DNA from: Ruminococcus flavefaciens AE3010
Lineage (GTDB): Bacteria; Bacillota; Clostridia; Oscillospirales; Ruminococcaceae
Reading direction: 5' to 3'
NCBI RefSeq assembly: GCF_000526795.1
Contig: NZ_JAGT01000001.1
Span: 2,624,501-2,688,500, forward strand
DNA: 64,000 nucleotides
The position numbers were made by a program, and so were the translations under genes. This document shows positions 50,518-58,016 of this stretch, piece by piece. The notes under the pieces are model-generated. The model was not told where the DNA came from and made no database searches. It saw nothing but the letters and a program-made list of their open reading frames with translations. The stretch's first letter is position 1. Each line of letters opens with the position of its first letter.

Positions 50518-50681
50518 GACATGCACTCTGCACGTTCATGTTCCTCATCATCAGTTGACATCATAAGTTCAAGGAAATATGCCTTTGCTTCTTCACGATC
50601 ATTCCAAGCCTTACGCCTGCTGTTGCAGACTGTTGTGACCTTGTGTGTTCTCGGCATTGCCATTTCGGGTGTTTTTAACAT
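50484..50681 (-). pseudogene. Truncated small mobile-element protein
   Basis: MAMPRTHKVTTVCNSRRKAW and REEAKAYFLELMMSTDDEEH resemble a small protein common on clostridial conjugative elements. It ends near the same junction (about 50520), after which the frame reads antisense to the facing fragment. Promoter and GGAGGT ribosome binding site are intact, so a truncated product may still be made. The stretch 50745-51014 has no convincing gene. Confidence 0.55.
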
Positions 50682-50715
50682 AGCTTCGTACCTCCAAAAG
50701 TTTTATTGTGACTTC

Positions 50716-50744
50716 ATTATAGCCGATAAAACCACCCGAGTCCA
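50716..50744 (-). promoter_or_regulatory. Sigma-A promoter (minus) for the truncated gene
   Basis: TGGACT, 17 bp, TATAAT. Confidence 0.6.
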
Positions 50745-51014
50745 GCGATGTGGAATGATTGTAATAATTCTTGTGAAAGGCGCAGCAAAATGTGGATTTT
50801 CCCCAGTGCATTGCGCTGTGATGCGGATTGACTTTTTTGAGTATCTGTGCTGTGATATGGAAAATGGCCAATGCTTCAGGAGAATACAAAATTTTCTAAG
50901 GAGAATGTTTTCGTCTTTGCCGAAGCGCTTATCGGAGATAGTCTTCTGTATGAACTGTGTTTTTTCCTGCTTCAAGAAAACCGAGAAACAGATATACAGG
51001 TATCGCCTTGCTGC

Positions 51015-52121
51015 TCATACTGCCAGACAGCTTTCCAGCTTGGCAAGGATATCAGCCTTTTTATAGCCTTTTCCTATGAATACCAGCTGATTGATACGGT
51101 CGCCGTATCTGTCGTCCCAGTCGTCTTTCAGATCGGGATAATTCTCGAACATGGCGTCAAGCTCCTCCTGTGGGCAAGCCGCAAGCCATTCGTTCAGCTC
51201 AGTAACGCTGGCGTTCCTGCCTGCCTGTTCAAAGAGCTGTATATGTACATCATCGTCTGCGAACCACACATAGCCCTTGGTGCGGATAAGCTCCTTGGGG
51301 TATTCATCGACTAAGTCCATGAATTTGTCACGGTCAAAGGGACGAGCTTCCTCAAAGACAAATGAGGTTATACCGTACTCGTCCATGCAGGCTTCCTTGT
51401 CTGTGGGCTCGTTGGTATTGAGGGCACGCTGTACCGATGATGAAGCAAGGACTGCGTGATAATCGAACTCTTTTCCGTGCATTATCTTGTCGGTATCGAC
51501 TTCGCTGTTTATGCAGGGGATTATCTCGGCTTCGGACTGTATATCGCTGATAGCCTTTTTGACCTCTTCGATCTGTTCGTCACTGAGCAGGTCTGTCTTG
51601 TTGAGGATAACAAGGCTGCAGAACTCTATCTGGTCGATGATAAGATTGATTATGTCGCCCTCTTCGGTGTCGTTTTCCATGCTTAGCTCACGGAGAAACT
51701 CGCGGTAGATACGGTCTGCGTCAACGACTGACACAACAGAGCTGAGGTACACATTGGTATCGGGATTATCCTCTGTGTAGACAACGAATGAAGCGGCGAT
51801 ATTTGACGGCTCGCTTATCCCCGAGGCTTCAACGAAAACAGCTTCGATATCGGGAAGCTGAGAGATACGCTCTATCTCGGCGATAAACTCATCTCTGAGA
51901 GTACAGCAGATACAGCCGTTCTGGAGCTCTACCATTTCAACTGAGGATATTCGGTCACGATTTTTATTGAGGAGGGCGGCGTCTATATTGACGCTGCCCA
52001 TATCATTTACGATAAGTGCTATCTTGCGCTGCTCCTGCTTCAGCAGATTCTGCATGAGAGTTGTCTTTCCCGAGCCGAGATAGCCAGTGATGAGTATAAC
52101 GGGTATTTTCTTATCTGACAT
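51015..52121 (-). CDS. CobW/G3E-family GTPase (zinc metallochaperone type)
   Basis: 368 residues from ATG 52121 (GAGGTG upstream; GTG 52133 is an alternative). Walker [10 protein letters not shown], the family CICC metal motif in [12 protein letters not shown], switch region [12 protein letters not shown], and NKTD. A C-terminal CobW_C-like domain follows. COG0523 members of this type deliver metal to target proteins under zinc limitation. It is coupled to the upstream binding-protein gene, which supports a zinc role. Confidence 0.9.
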   Translation of the reverse strand: MSDKKIPVILITGYLGSGKTTLMQNLLKQEQRKIALIVNDMGSVNIDAALLNKNRDRISSVEMVELQNGCICCTLRDEFIAEIERISQLPDIEAVFVEASGISEPSNIAASFVVYTEDNPDTNVYLSSVVSVVDADRIYREFLRELSMENDTEEGDIINLIIDQIEFCSLVILNKTDLLSDEQIEEVKKAISDIQSEAEIIPCINSEVDTDKIMHGKEFDYHAVLASSSVQRALNTNEPTDKEACMDEYGITSFVFEEARPFDRDKFMDLVDEYPKELIRTKGYVWFADDDVHIQLFEQAGRNASVTELNEWLAACPQEELDAMFENYPDLKDDWDDRYGDRINQLVFIGKGYKKADILAKLESCLAV

Positions 52122-52129
52122 GGCGCACC

Positions 52130-53200
52130 TCACATAAGAACACTGCTGAGAACGTCGTAGTTCTTTCGCATGAGTGAGATATAGCTTGCGCCGTCGTTTA
52201 TATCGTCTTTTGATACAGACTGGAGGGAATTGAGCTCAGCTATCTTTACGTCCTTTTTGCCTGAATTTGTAATAATTGATTCAGCTATATCCTTTTTTGA
52301 GTTTTCAAGAGTAAAGACGGTCTTGCTGTCAAGCTCCTTGACTTTGTCCGAAAGGAACTTGATAGTGTTGAAGCTTGCCTCAGACTCGGCGGAGCAGCCG
52401 ATAAATGCAGCATAATAATCAAGACCGTAATCGTCAACAAAGTAGCGGAACGGGAATCTGTCACCGAATACAAGAGTTTTTTCGGGAGCAACGGCAAAGA
52501 GAGTCTCAAATTTGGAATCAAGGTCGTTCAGCTTCTTGATGTATTCGTCATAGTTGCTCTTGTAGGCATCAGCGTTGGCAGGATCGATCTCTGCGACTTT
52601 GCGCTCTATCTCGGCGCAGAACACCTTTGCGTACTTGAGGGACAGCCATACGTGCTCGTCGTATTCAACTTCGTCCTCTTCGTGTTCATGCTCATGCTCA
52701 TGTTCTTCACTTTCTTCGTGCTCATCATCGTCATGCTCATGTTCGCTTTCCTGCATGCCCTCTTTGAGCTCCTCGACCTTTGCGAAATCGCCGAGAACGT
52801 CCATGAGGTTTATAACTTTCATATCTTTATTCTGAGCGTTTTCAAGAGCATCTTCCACCCATTCGTCGGACTCTCCGCCAACGTATATGAACAGATCGCA
52901 GGTAGATATCTTCATAATATCACTTGCTGTAGGCTGATAGTTGTGAAGATCAACACCGCTGTCAAGCAGGTATGACAGTTCCGCATTTTCGGAATTACTG
53001 CCCACTATTTCTTTTGCCCAGTCATACTCGGGAAAGATAGTGCATACTACGCTGTAGGACTTGGAAGCTTCTGGTGAAGCGACCGTAGCCTTGATGGCAT
53101 CATTATTTGATGAGCTGTTATTTTCAGAGCTGCATGCTGTAAAGCTCACAGCTGCCATAGCAACGCCAACCATTGCTGTCAGCATTTTTTTCTTAAACAT
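52130..53200 (-). CDS. Metal ABC transporter substrate-binding lipoprotein (ZnuA-like)
   Basis: 356 residues of the cluster A-I (TroA) family. Lipobox FTAC near residue 22; conserved DWAKEIVG and [12 protein letters not shown] near 80-95. A His/Asp/Glu-rich loop (about residues 153-185, [20 protein letters not shown]) precedes [12 protein letters not shown], then [16 protein letters not shown]. The His-rich loop is typical of zinc-specific members. No permease or ATPase gene is nearby. Fur-family operators lie upstream. Confidence 0.9.
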   Translation of the reverse strand: MFKKKMLTAMVGVAMAAVSFTACSSENNSSSNNDAIKATVASPEASKSYSVVCTIFPEYDWAKEIVGSNSENAELSYLLDSGVDLHNYQPTASDIMKISTCDLFIYVGGESDEWVEDALENAQNKDMKVINLMDVLGDFAKVEELKEGMQESEHEHDDDEHEESEEHEHEHEHEEDEVEYDEHVWLSLKYAKVFCAEIERKVAEIDPANADAYKSNYDEYIKKLNDLDSKFETLFAVAPEKTLVFGDRFPFRYFVDDYGLDYYAAFIGCSAESEASFNTIKFLSDKVKELDSKTVFTLENSKKDIAESIITNSGKKDVKIAELNSLQSVSKDDINDGASYISLMRKNYDVLSSVLM

Positions 53201-53254
53201 ATTTTTAAACCTCCGAATTAGAATATTGGTTTTTAGATGTATTGATATCTACAA

Positions 53255-53279
53255 TATGAAAATGATTATCATTTTCATA
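53255..53279. promoter_or_regulatory. Fur/Zur-family operator
   Basis: Perfect 25-bp palindrome with arms TATGAAAATGAT / ATCATTTTCATA. It lies just downstream of the znuA-like promoter, where a repressor would block transcription. Confidence 0.8.
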
Positions 53280-53291
53280 TAGGCATTGCTT

Positions 53292-53319
53292 ATTATATCA
53301 TAAACCCGTAGAATGTCAA
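53292..53319 (-). promoter_or_regulatory. Promoter (minus) of the metal-uptake operon
   Basis: TTGACA, 16 bp, TATAAT. Confidence 0.75.
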
Positions 53320-53353
53320 TACTTTCACAATATTTTTCACATAATTTTCATAT

Positions 53354-53375
53354 TTGAGAATGATTATCAAATTCG
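53354..53375. promoter_or_regulatory. Second Fur/Zur-like box
   Basis: TTGAGAATGATTATCAAATTC shares the ATGATTATCA core with the first site. It lies between the divergent promoters. Confidence 0.65.
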
Positions 53376-53402
53376 GGCGGCGTATTTCTGAATACAATAT
53401 CA

Positions 53403-53431
53403 TTGACAAAAAAGCCGAAATGTGGTATCAT
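53403..53431 (+). promoter_or_regulatory. Sigma-A promoter for the EEP gene
   Basis: TTGACA, 17 bp, TATCAT. Confidence 0.75.
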
Positions 53432-53539
53432 AGTGCAATACAGTGAGTACTGTCAGGAGCTGAACTGTTCTGCGTGGACTGCTGTATATTATCATTCGCT
53501 GCACAAGATCAAGCAATTATTACAGAAGAAGGTTTAAAA

Positions 53540-54628
53540 ATGGCTGAGAATAAAAAAGCTTCGGCAAAGCGGAGACATCGTCCCCTTCGTATCATTATAA
53601 CTATCATTGCATTTCTGCTTCTTATCCTGCTGGGGTATATCGCTTACCTGTTTATTTCGTATAAGCGTATCCCTGATAATCAGCAGCTTGACGTGGTTCG
53701 CGGAAAGACCTCGCCCATACAGACTGGCACTGAATACAAGATAGTGTCATTCAACGCGGGCTTCGGAGCCTATGAGCCCGACTACAGCTTCTTTATGGAC
53801 GGCGGCACCGAGAGTTGGGCTTGGAGCAAAGAGCGTCTTGAAAAGAATATGCAGGCTATGACTGACTTTATGGGCAGTCTTGATGCCGACCTCATGATAT
53901 TGCAGGAAGTGGATCTGGACGCAACACGTTCCTATCATGTTGACGAAAGGGAATATCTCACTCAGGCTATGAAGGACGGCAGCAGCGTTTTTGCTGTCAA
54001 CTGGGACAGTGCGTTCCTGTTCTATCCGTTCACCCAGCCCCACGGAAAGTCAAGATCGGGCTTGCTGACCCTGAGCAGCTTTGATATTGACAGTGCCATA
54101 CGCAGGCAGCTGCCTGTTGAGGATTCGTACATGAAGATAGTTGACCTTGACCGCTGCTACAGCAAGTCCTATCTGCCTGTTGGAGACAAGCAGCTTGTAC
54201 TGTACAATGTACATCTGTCGGCTTACTCCTCAAACGGAAACATCTCCGACGAACAGCTGGAGCTTCTTCTTGCGGATATGTCTCAGGAATATGAAGCGGG
54301 CAATTATATTATCGGCGGAGGCGACATGAACAAGGATCTTCTCGGAGATTCATCGGAGTATTTTGGCATAAAGGGTGATCAGTACACATGGGCAAAGCCC
54401 CTTAAAACGGAATGCTTTGAGGGAAAGCCGCTGCGTCTGGTGTGCTCCTCAAATGTTCCAAGCTGCCGTGTGGCGGACGCACCCTACAATCCTCAGCAGT
54501 TCGTTATACTGATCGACGGCTTTATTGTCTCGGATAATGTGGAGGTTCTCTCAAATACCACCATTGATACAGGCTTTAAATATTCCGATCACAATCCCGT
54601 TGAAATGGAATTCAGACTTATACCGTAA
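53540..54628 (+). CDS. Membrane-anchored endonuclease/exonuclease/phosphatase family protein
   Basis: About 362 residues from ATG 53540 (GAAGAAGG upstream). An N-terminal basic stretch (KKASAKRRHRP) and one helix (RIIITIIAFLLLILLGYIAY) anchor a DNase I-like domain outside the cell. Motifs: KIVSFNAGFG, LILQEVDLDATRS, YNVHLSAYS, GGDMNKD and SDHNPVEM. The substrate may be nucleic acid or a phospholipid or inositol phosphate. It is divergent from the zinc operon, with a metal box between them. Confidence 0.85.
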   Translation: MAENKKASAKRRHRPLRIIITIIAFLLLILLGYIAYLFISYKRIPDNQQLDVVRGKTSPIQTGTEYKIVSFNAGFGAYEPDYSFFMDGGTESWAWSKERLEKNMQAMTDFMGSLDADLMILQEVDLDATRSYHVDEREYLTQAMKDGSSVFAVNWDSAFLFYPFTQPHGKSRSGLLTLSSFDIDSAIRRQLPVEDSYMKIVDLDRCYSKSYLPVGDKQLVLYNVHLSAYSSNGNISDEQLELLLADMSQEYEAGNYIIGGGDMNKDLLGDSSEYFGIKGDQYTWAKPLKTECFEGKPLRLVCSSNVPSCRVADAPYNPQQFVILIDGFIVSDNVEVLSNTTIDTGFKYSDHNPVEMEFRLIP

Positions 54629-54630
54629 AT

Positions 54631-54663
54631 AAAAAACCGATACGAATCATCGTATCGGTTTTT
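54631..54663. terminator. Bidirectional terminator between EEP and HU genes
   Basis: Stem AAAACCGATACGA / TCGTATCGGTTTT with T-run. Confidence 0.9.
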
Positions 54664-54669
54664 CTGATA

Positions 54670-54972
54670 TTACTTTTTCTTGGACTTTTTTGCAGCCTTT
54701 GTATTTACCTTTTCTTTGAGTGCTGCGCCTGCTTTGAATTTAACTGATGTAGAAGCTGCGATCTTGATAGCCTTGCCTGTTGCAGGGTTGTGACCTGTTC
54801 TTGCTGCTCTCTCAGCAGTCTCAAATGTTCCGAAGCCGATGAGCTGTACCTTGTCCTTCTTCTGAAGAGTATCTGATACAACGTTTACAAAAGACTTGAT
54901 AGCTGCATCAACATTCTTCTTGGAAAGACCTGTTTCATTTGCGATTGCGTCAATAAGTTCTGCCTTATTCAT
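54670..54972 (-). CDS. hup: HU-family DNA-binding protein
   Basis: 100 residues. Typical HU start MNKAELIDAIANETGLSKKN; the arm region GFGTFETAERAARTGHNPATGK is conserved but longer than allowed here in one run when extended, and the body ends in a lysine-rich tail (TKAAKKSKKK) beyond the usual 90 residues. Nucleoid protein bending DNA. Own strong promoter. Confidence 0.95.
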   Translation of the reverse strand: MNKAELIDAIANETGLSKKNVDAAIKSFVNVVSDTLQKKDKVQLIGFGTFETAERAARTGHNPATGKAIKIAASTSVKFKAGAALKEKVNTKAAKKSKKK

Positions 54973-55026
54973 GTGAATTCCTCCATATCAATGATTTTAA
55001 GGTATGTACATGTTTTTGCTGTCATT

Positions 55027-55055
55027 ATTATAGTTCATTACAGACGCTTTGTCAA
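55027..55055 (-). promoter_or_regulatory. Sigma-A promoter (minus) for HU
   Basis: TTGACA, 17 bp, TATAAT; full consensus. Confidence 0.88.
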
Positions 55056-55140
55056 GGCTTTTTGCTATAAAAGCTTTATTTATTATAAAAAAACAGGTTT
55101 TGTATGTATTTATGTCCTCAGAAAAGGCAGTTTAATGTAT

Positions 55141-55174
55141 AAAAAGTCCTTACAGCTTGTACTGCAAGGACTTT
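55141..55174 (-). terminator. Terminator of the LRR gene (minus)
   Basis: Minus strand stem AAAGTCCTTGCAG / CTGTAAGGACTTT followed by T-run. Confidence 0.85.
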
Positions 55175-55179
55175 GTGAA

Positions 55180-56331
55180 TCAGTAATCTTTCGGAGTTTT
55201 GCAGACTGAGCACACCTTATCGAAAATGCCCTTGAATTCTCCGCCGCAGTGTCTGCACCTGCCGTTTTCTATGTTGACGGGCTCCTGAGCGGCAAAGTAA
55301 GCAGGGAAAGCCCAGTAGTTCGGCTGAAGCTTGCTGTATGTAATATCGAGAAGCTTTGGGCAGTTATGGAAGGTGGCGGAATTTTTCTCGTACTTATAAG
55401 GGTTGCTGCCCTTGTAAAGCTCGGTATCTCCCTCAAATGTGATCTGTTCAAGACCTGTGCAGTCCGCAAATGCCATTGGATAGACAGCCTTTATGCTCTG
55501 CGGGATAAGGAGCTTTTTCAAGCCCGAGCAGCCTCTGAATGCCTGATTGCCGATGAATCTGACGGTATCGGGGATAATTATGCTGCCGAGAGCCTTGCAG
55601 TTCCTGAATGCGTTCATACCTATCCTGAAAACTCCTGCGGTATCGCCGTCGTCTGAATGGATACATTCAAACCTTATCTCTTCAAGAGAGGTGCACTCGG
55701 CAAAGGCGTAGTCCTCAATGGTCTTGACCCTTGCGGGAATGATGATGTATTTCAGACTTGTGCAGCCCTCGAATATCCTCCACGGCAGCAGTTCCACCTT
55801 CGGAGGGATATTGACCGCTTCCAGACTTGTGCAGCCTGTGAAAGCGCTTGACTCGATATTTTTAATGCTGTCGGGAAAGGTCATATTCCTGAGCTTTACG
55901 CAGCCGCTGAATGCGTCTATGTCTATAGTTTCCAAGGTTTCGGGGATGTGGATAGCCTGTAGGTTCTTGCAGCCCGAAAAAGCACCCTCGCTAATGATCT
56001 CAACGCCCTCGGGTATATAAACGGACTCGATATTGTTCATGCCCTGAAATGCGTTCTCGCCGATGACAGTTATGCCGTCGGGGATACGCACGTCCTTTTT
56101 GGTGTAGCCGTTGTAGCGGATCAGAATGCTTCGCTCTACGATGAAGTCGCTGTCGTCGTGATCGTCGGGAGCCTTTTCCACGCTGATATTATTTGGTTCG
56201 GATTTCTGAAAGTACTTCACGGCTTTTTCGACGATAAAGGGCTTGCCGCAGAACGGACATACAGACGCGTCCTCTGAGCCGTCGATAGCAAGGAATCCGC
56301 CGCATTTGTAGCATCTGCCCTGTATAAACAT
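55180..56331 (-). CDS. BspA-type leucine-rich repeat protein with zinc ribbons at both ends
   Basis: 383 residues from ATG 56331 (GAAGGTGG upstream). No signal peptide. N-terminal zinc ribbon (CYKCGG...CPFCGK, residues 7-32), linker, about ten BspA/LRR_5 repeats of 23 residues (IPDGITVIGENAFQGMNN and similar, residues 80-330), then a C-terminal zinc ribbon (CRHCGGE...CSVCKT). Most BspA-type LRR proteins are secreted; this one looks cytosolic. Partner unknown. Confidence 0.85.
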   Translation of the reverse strand: MFIQGRCYKCGGFLAIDGSEDASVCPFCGKPFIVEKAVKYFQKSEPNNISVEKAPDDHDDSDFIVERSILIRYNGYTKKDVRIPDGITVIGENAFQGMNNIESVYIPEGVEIISEGAFSGCKNLQAIHIPETLETIDIDAFSGCVKLRNMTFPDSIKNIESSAFTGCTSLEAVNIPPKVELLPWRIFEGCTSLKYIIIPARVKTIEDYAFAECTSLEEIRFECIHSDDGDTAGVFRIGMNAFRNCKALGSIIIPDTVRFIGNQAFRGCSGLKKLLIPQSIKAVYPMAFADCTGLEQITFEGDTELYKGSNPYKYEKNSATFHNCPKLLDITYSKLQPNYWAFPAYFAAQEPVNIENGRCRHCGGEFKGIFDKVCSVCKTPKDY

Positions 56332-56381
56332 AATGATCCACCTTCTTTCGGTCATGTGGTTATCCACCCATAGTTTATATC

Positions 56382-56410
56382 ATTATATCACATCAAAGCT
56401 GTTAAGTCAA
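56382..56410 (-). promoter_or_regulatory. Sigma-A promoter (minus) for the LRR gene
   Basis: TTGACT, 17 bp, TATAAT. Confidence 0.78.
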
Positions 56411-56471
56411 CAGATATTTTGTTTATTAACAACAAAGCAAATACTGCCGCAGAGACAACTCCGCGGTATGA

Positions 56472-56500
56472 TTGACATGCCGTTCAAACTCTGATATAAT
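56472..56500 (+). promoter_or_regulatory. Sigma-A promoter for the Nudix gene
   Basis: TTGACA, 17 bp, TATAAT. Confidence 0.85.
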
Positions 56501-56531
56501 TATAAAAAATCACGCAAAGGAGCACTTCGGT

Positions 56532-56990
56532 ATGGGATATATTCTGGAGCTTCGCAAAACTCTCGGCAGCAGACCGCTTATCATGGCTGGTGCGGGAGTT
56601 ATACTCGTAAACGAAAACAATGAGATACTTCTCCAGAAGCGCAGCGACAATGGCTTCTGGGACTATCCCGCAGGCTCAATGGAGCTGGGGGAGAGCTTTG
56701 AGGAGTGCGCCCGCAGAGAGGTGCTTGAAGAGACGGGGCTTACCTGCGGCAGGCTTGAGTTTTTCATGGACCTGTCGGGGAAGGAGTCTTTTTATGAGTA
56801 TCCCAACGGCGATCAGACCTACGCCGCAGGGATAATATATGTATGCCGCGATTTTTCGGGGGAGCTGAAAGCGCAGGACGAGGAAGTCATAACACAGAGG
56901 TTCTTTCCTCTTGATAAGCTGCCTGCGGAGAACGATCCCCGCGGACTGGGCATATTTGACAAGCTCAGGGAATATCTGAATAGAAAATGA
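56532..56990 (+). CDS. Nudix hydrolase
   Basis: 152 residues from ATG 56532, with AAAGGAG upstream; the longer frame would begin in the promoter. A complete Nudix box runs from GSMELGESFEECARR to EVLEETGL (residues about 57-79), giving the metal-binding Glu residues. It would cleave a nucleoside diphosphate linked to another group; the substrate is not visible. Monocistronic. Confidence 0.9.
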   Translation: MGYILELRKTLGSRPLIMAGAGVILVNENNEILLQKRSDNGFWDYPAGSMELGESFEECARREVLEETGLTCGRLEFFMDLSGKESFYEYPNGDQTYAAGIIYVCRDFSGELKAQDEEVITQRFFPLDKLPAENDPRGLGIFDKLREYLNRK

Positions 56991-56998
56991 TACATCAG

Positions 56999-57028
56999 GT
57001 CCTTACGGCTTCGGCTGTGAGGGCTTTT
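56999..57028 (+). terminator. Terminator after the Nudix gene
   Basis: Stem CCTTACGGC / GCTGTGAGG with TTCG loop (two wobble pairs) and T-run. Confidence 0.65.
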
Positions 57029-57065
57029 TGTTTTGCGGATAATGCTTTCAGCGGCGTTCCTTAAA

Positions 57066-57149
57066 GGGACGTCGAGTGACTCCCTGCTGTGCAGGGAGAT
57101 GTCAGCAGGACAGAGGGTACGTGCAGCTGTTAGCTGCGCCGTTCCCTAC
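57066..57149 (-). repeat. Compound multi-hairpin element, copy 2 (reverse)
   Basis: Read on the minus strand: GTAGGGAACGGC, GCAGCT AAC AGCTGC, a shortened GTC/GAC hairpin, CTCCCTGC ACA GCAGGGAG, then CGACGTCCC. Homologous to the elements at 30628 and 62029. Confidence 0.85.
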
Positions 57150-57153
57150 ATTT

Positions 57154-57206
57154 CGGGCGGATAATATCCGCCCCTACACGGAACACCGAGGGCGGCGTTC
57201 CCTACA
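57154..57206 (-). repeat. Two tagged palindromes (reverse)
   Basis: CGGGCGGATAATATCCGCCC with CTAC (57154-57177) and a shorter GGGCGGCGTTCCCTAC (about 57190-57206). Confidence 0.7.
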
Positions 57207-57229
57207 AATACTGCGCAAAGCATAAGAGG

Positions 57230-57258
57230 TTGACACAAAGGCTTTACTGCGATATAAT
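57230..57258 (+). promoter_or_regulatory. Sigma-A promoter for the YgjP-like gene
   Basis: TTGACA, 17 bp, TATAAT. Confidence 0.85.
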
Positions 57259-57277
57259 TGTTTAAAAGGAGATGGAA

Positions 57278-58006
57278 ATGAAAGCATTATCAACTGAAAT
57301 AAGGCGTGTGGCAACTCCATATGGAGCTATGGAGTACACACTTGAACGGAAAAAAGTGAAAAACATCAATCTTCGCGTTAAGGAAAGCGGAGAGGTGTAT
57401 GTGTCCGCGCCAAAGCGCGTACCTGTGGGAGAGATAGAGAGCTTCATAATCAGCAGGAGCGATAATATCCGCAGAGCAGCTGAGTACTACGCAGAGCGTG
57501 ACATGAAAAAAGCTCAGCCCAGCTATGAAAACGGCTCTGCACTTATGTTTCTGGGCAGGCAGCTGAGACTGGAGCTTATGACCGACAGCCGTGAATTCAT
57601 TGCTCTGTGGGGCATGGCACTTGAAGTACATATGAAAGATACAAGCGACATTCAGCACGCAAAGGAGCTTGTGGAGGGCTGGTACGAAAGACAGTGCAGC
57701 GATGTGTTCCATGATCTGATAGTGAAAGTCCACGGTAAATTCCTGAAATACGATGTTGACCTTTCTCAGCTGAAAATACGCACCATGAGATCGCGGTGGG
57801 GAAGCTGCAATTACACCAAGGGCATAATAACGCTGAACAGGCGGCTCATAGAAGCTCCGCGGCACTGCATAGAGCATGTGGTGACGCATGAGTTCTGCCA
57901 TTTTATACACCCCAACCACTCAAAGGATTTCTATGCGCTTCTTAGCGCGGAGTTCCCCGACTGGAAAGCAAGCAAGAAAGAGCTTGAAAAAACAGTGATA
58001 CTGTAG
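57278..58006 (+). CDS. YgjP-like (DUF45) metallopeptidase-domain protein
   Basis: About 242 residues from ATG 57278; AAAAGGAG lies 6 bp upstream, while ATG 57272 is too close. RSRWGSCNYTKGIITLNRRL and HVVTHEFCHFIHPNHSKDFY give the zinc-binding HExxH-like site (HEFCH plus a downstream His) of M48/WLM-related DUF45 proteins. It may cleave proteins, but no substrate is established for the family. Followed after 10 bp by the YgiQ gene. Confidence 0.85.
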   Translation: MKALSTEIRRVATPYGAMEYTLERKKVKNINLRVKESGEVYVSAPKRVPVGEIESFIISRSDNIRRAAEYYAERDMKKAQPSYENGSALMFLGRQLRLELMTDSREFIALWGMALEVHMKDTSDIQHAKELVEGWYERQCSDVFHDLIVKVHGKFLKYDVDLSQLKIRTMRSRWGSCNYTKGIITLNRRLIEAPRHCIEHVVTHEFCHFIHPNHSKDFYALLSAEFPDWKASKKELEKTVIL

Positions 58007-58016
58007 AGGTGATAAC

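Noticed and set aside
50389-51066. Full 225-residue protein from ATG 50389
   Set aside because: Only the first ~43 residues resemble a known family; the remainder is antisense to another gene fragment and to the GTPase end.
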